Below are positions 62,386 through 64,000 of a stretch of 64,000 bases of DNA, one piece after another. Origin of the DNA: JAYQKL01 sp049889415. Its GTDB lineage: Bacteria > Pseudomonadota > Alphaproteobacteria > RS24. Made by a program: the position numbers and the translations under genes. The stretch covers positions 186,001 through 250,000 of the forward strand of contig JBMHDL010000006.1 in the NCBI GenBank assembly GCA_049889415.1, in the 5' to 3' direction. Each line of letters opens with the position of its first letter. The first letter of the stretch is position 1. The notes under the pieces were generated by a model. The model searched no databases and was not told the DNA's origin. It was given only the letters and a program-made list of their open reading frames with translations.

Positions 62386-64000
62386 GAGCTGATAAACCCT
62401 CTTTCCTCGAGCGCCGCAATTACAATATCGGCCGCCGCCTCAATATCAAGCGTTACGGTGTCCAGAATAATGTCTGGATTTTCCGGCGGTTCATAGGGGC
62501 TGTCAATTCCGGTGAAATTCTTCAGATTGCCGGCGCGGGCTTTTTTGTACAGCCCTTTGGGGTCGCGCTGTTCGGCCACGTCCAGCGGCGTGGCAACATA
62601 AATCTCCAGGAATGACTCGTCGCCGACCCGTTCACGGGCAAGCTGGCGTTCAGCCGCAAAGGGCGATATGAACGAGACCAATGTAATCAGCCCGGCATCC
62701 ACCATCAGGCTGGACACTTCGGCGACACGCCGGATGTTTTCAACACGATCCGTGTCGGTGAAGCCGAGGTCGCGGTTGAGTCCGTGGCGGACATTGTCGC
62801 CGTCCAGCAGGAAGGTGTGACGCCCGCGGGCATAGAGTTTCTTCTGCACTGCATTGGCGATTGTTGACTTGCCGGATCCGGACAAGCCGGTAAACCACAG
62901 CACCACCGGTGACTGACCTTTCTGTTCGGCATTGGCCATGCGGTCAATGTCCAGGGCCTGCCAATGGATGTTTTCGGCGCGGCGCAGGGCAAAATTGATG
63001 AATCCCATGCCGACCGTATTATTGGTCATGCGGTCAATAAGGATGAACCCCCCCATTTCACGATTGTCGGCATAAGGGTCATATGCGATGGTGCGGTCAA
63101 GCGAAAGGGTGCAGACCCCGACTTCGTTCAGCTCAAGCGTTTTGGCGGCAAGATGCTCCATCGTGTTGATGTTGATCTTGTGTTTCGGCTGATTGACGGT
63201 GGCGCTCGCCGTGCCGGCCCCAAGCTTGAACAGATAGGGTCGCCCGGGCAGCATGTCCTGATCCGACATCCATAAAATCGTGGCTTCAAACTGATCAGAG
63301 ACTTCCGCCGGATGCGTTGCCGCTGAGATGACGTCTCCTCGGGAAATGTCAACTTCATCCTCCAGCGTCAGGGTCACCGACTGCCCGGCCACGGCTTCAT
63401 CGAGGTCCCCGTCATGCGTGACGATACGGGTGACCTTGCTTTCTTTGGCGCTGGGCAGAATTTTGACCTTGTCTCCGGGGCGAATGATGCCGCCGGAGAC
63501 CTGGCCGGAAAAACCCCGGAAATCGAGATTGGGACGGTTAACCCATTGCACCGGCATGCGGAAAGGTTGGTCAAGCGTTTCGTCGTCCACTTCAACGCTC
63601 TCCAGATAATGCATCAGGGTCGGCCCGTCATACCAGGGGGTCATGAAGCTCGGTTCGGTGACATTGTCGCCTTTCAGGGCTGACATGGGAATGGCGGTCA
63701 CCTTGTCAAAATCCAGACCCTCGGCAAAGGTGTTGAATTCCTCAACAATCCCGGTATAGACGGCCTCATCAAAATTCATCAGGTCCATCTTGTTGACGGC
63801 CAGCACCACCTGTTTGATGCCAAGTTGCGAGACGATAAAGGCGTGGCGCCGTGTCTGGGTCAAAATGCCCTGACGGGCATCGACCAGCAAAATAGCGAGT
63901 TGGGCGGTTGAGGCGCCGGTTGCCATATTGCGTGTATACTGTTCATGGCCTGGCGTGTCGGCGACGATGAATTTGCGCTTGTCGGTCGAAAAAAACCGAT
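62382..64000 (-). CDS. cysN: bifunctional sulfate adenylyltransferase subunit 1/adenylylsulfate kinase (N-terminus cut by window edge)
   Basis: CysN-CysC fusion of sulfate activation to PAPS. The frame is open to the right edge; about 539 residues are visible. It enters inside the GTPase domain with DTPGHEQYTRNMATGAS (G3), then VNKMDL (G4) and SALKGDNV; elongation-factor-like beta domains follow. The C-terminal 180 residues are APS kinase: VLWFTGLSGSGKSTIANAV, FLLDGDNVRHGLNRDLGF, and YKKARAGNLKNFTGIDSPYEPPENPD. The P-loop of the CysN part lies outside the window, as presumably does cysD. Confidence 0.95.
   Translation of the reverse strand, partial: RFFSTDKRKFIVADTPGHEQYTRNMATGASTAQLAILLVDARQGILTQTRRHAFIVSQLGIKQVVLAVNKMDLMNFDEAVYTGIVEEFNTFAEGLDFDKVTAIPMSALKGDNVTEPSFMTPWYDGPTLMHYLESVEVDDETLDQPFRMPVQWVNRPNLDFRGFSGQVSGGIIRPGDKVKILPSAKESKVTRIVTHDGDLDEAVAGQSVTLTLEDEVDISRGDVISAATHPAEVSDQFEATILWMSDQDMLPGRPYLFKLGAGTASATVNQPKHKININTMEHLAAKTLELNEVGVCTLSLDRTIAYDPYADNREMGGFILIDRMTNNTVGMGFINFALRRAENIHWQALDIDRMANAEQKGQSPVVLWFTGLSGSGKSTIANAVQKKLYARGRHTFLLDGDNVRHGLNRDLGFTDTDRVENIRRVAEVSSLMVDAGLITLVSFISPFAAERQLARERVGDESFLEIYVATPLDVAEQRDPKGLYKKARAGNLKNFTGIDSPYEPPENPDIILDTVTLDIEAAADIVIAALEERGFISS

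Overview
The window reads as the chromosome of an alphaproteobacterium, GC-rich and Gram-negative. The main reason is gene order. mnmE-mnmG-rsmG-parA-parB, converging on DUF3576-leuS-lptE-holA, is the arrangement found beside the replication origin in many Alphaproteobacteria. A second conserved block follows: response regulator, DUF1737, xth, lolA, ftsK, dapC-type aminotransferase, amt, ubiH-type hydroxylase, Trm112, LON-domain protein and YbbN-type thioredoxin. I cannot fix the genus.

Layout. 1-1477: a DUF255/YyaL-type thioredoxin-domain protein, cut by the left edge. 1568-7505: tRNA modification (MnmE, MnmG), 16S rRNA methylation (RsmG) and chromosome partition (ParA, ParB), with two parS-like sites at 2999 and 5052. 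7518-12265 (minus): DUF3576 lipoprotein, LeuS, LptE, HolA. 12352-17483: a TenI/ThiE-like protein, YggS, an L,D-transpeptidase, an OmpR-type regulator, DUF1737, Xth, an unknown protein and LolA. 17486-25971: FtsK, aminotransferase, ammonium transporter with a clear sigma-54 promoter, UbiH-type hydroxylase, Trm112, LON-domain protein and YbbN. Then come a tRNA-Gly(GCC) and a cold-shock gene with an 11-bp tandem repeat across its stop codon.

26884-52336 is the accessory part and is dominated by a two-partner secretion locus. It has a divergent membrane protein, a TpsB (FhaC/ShlB-type) transporter with two Ig-like domains ahead of its POTRA domains, a 96-residue single-helix membrane protein, an uninterrupted 20,079-bp gene for a 6,692-residue filamentous adhesin of the LktA/FhaB type, and an M20 metallopeptidase directly behind it. 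The four co-directional genes are spaced 8-17 bp apart and probably form one operon behind a sigma-70-like promoter at 27828-27857.

52341-64000: an operon of OlsB-type N-acyltransferase, LpxH-like phosphoesterase and GT4 glycosyltransferase (polar-lipid work is the likely theme); a methyltransferase; an MFS transporter followed by a Tat-exported amidase; a crotonase; an aldo/keto reductase; and on the minus strand cysNC (sulfate activation, cut by the right edge) overlapping a TetR regulator and followed by a tyrosine-phosphatase-like protein. No CRISPR array, rRNA, transposase or integrase was seen. No gene-free stretch exceeds 300 bp.
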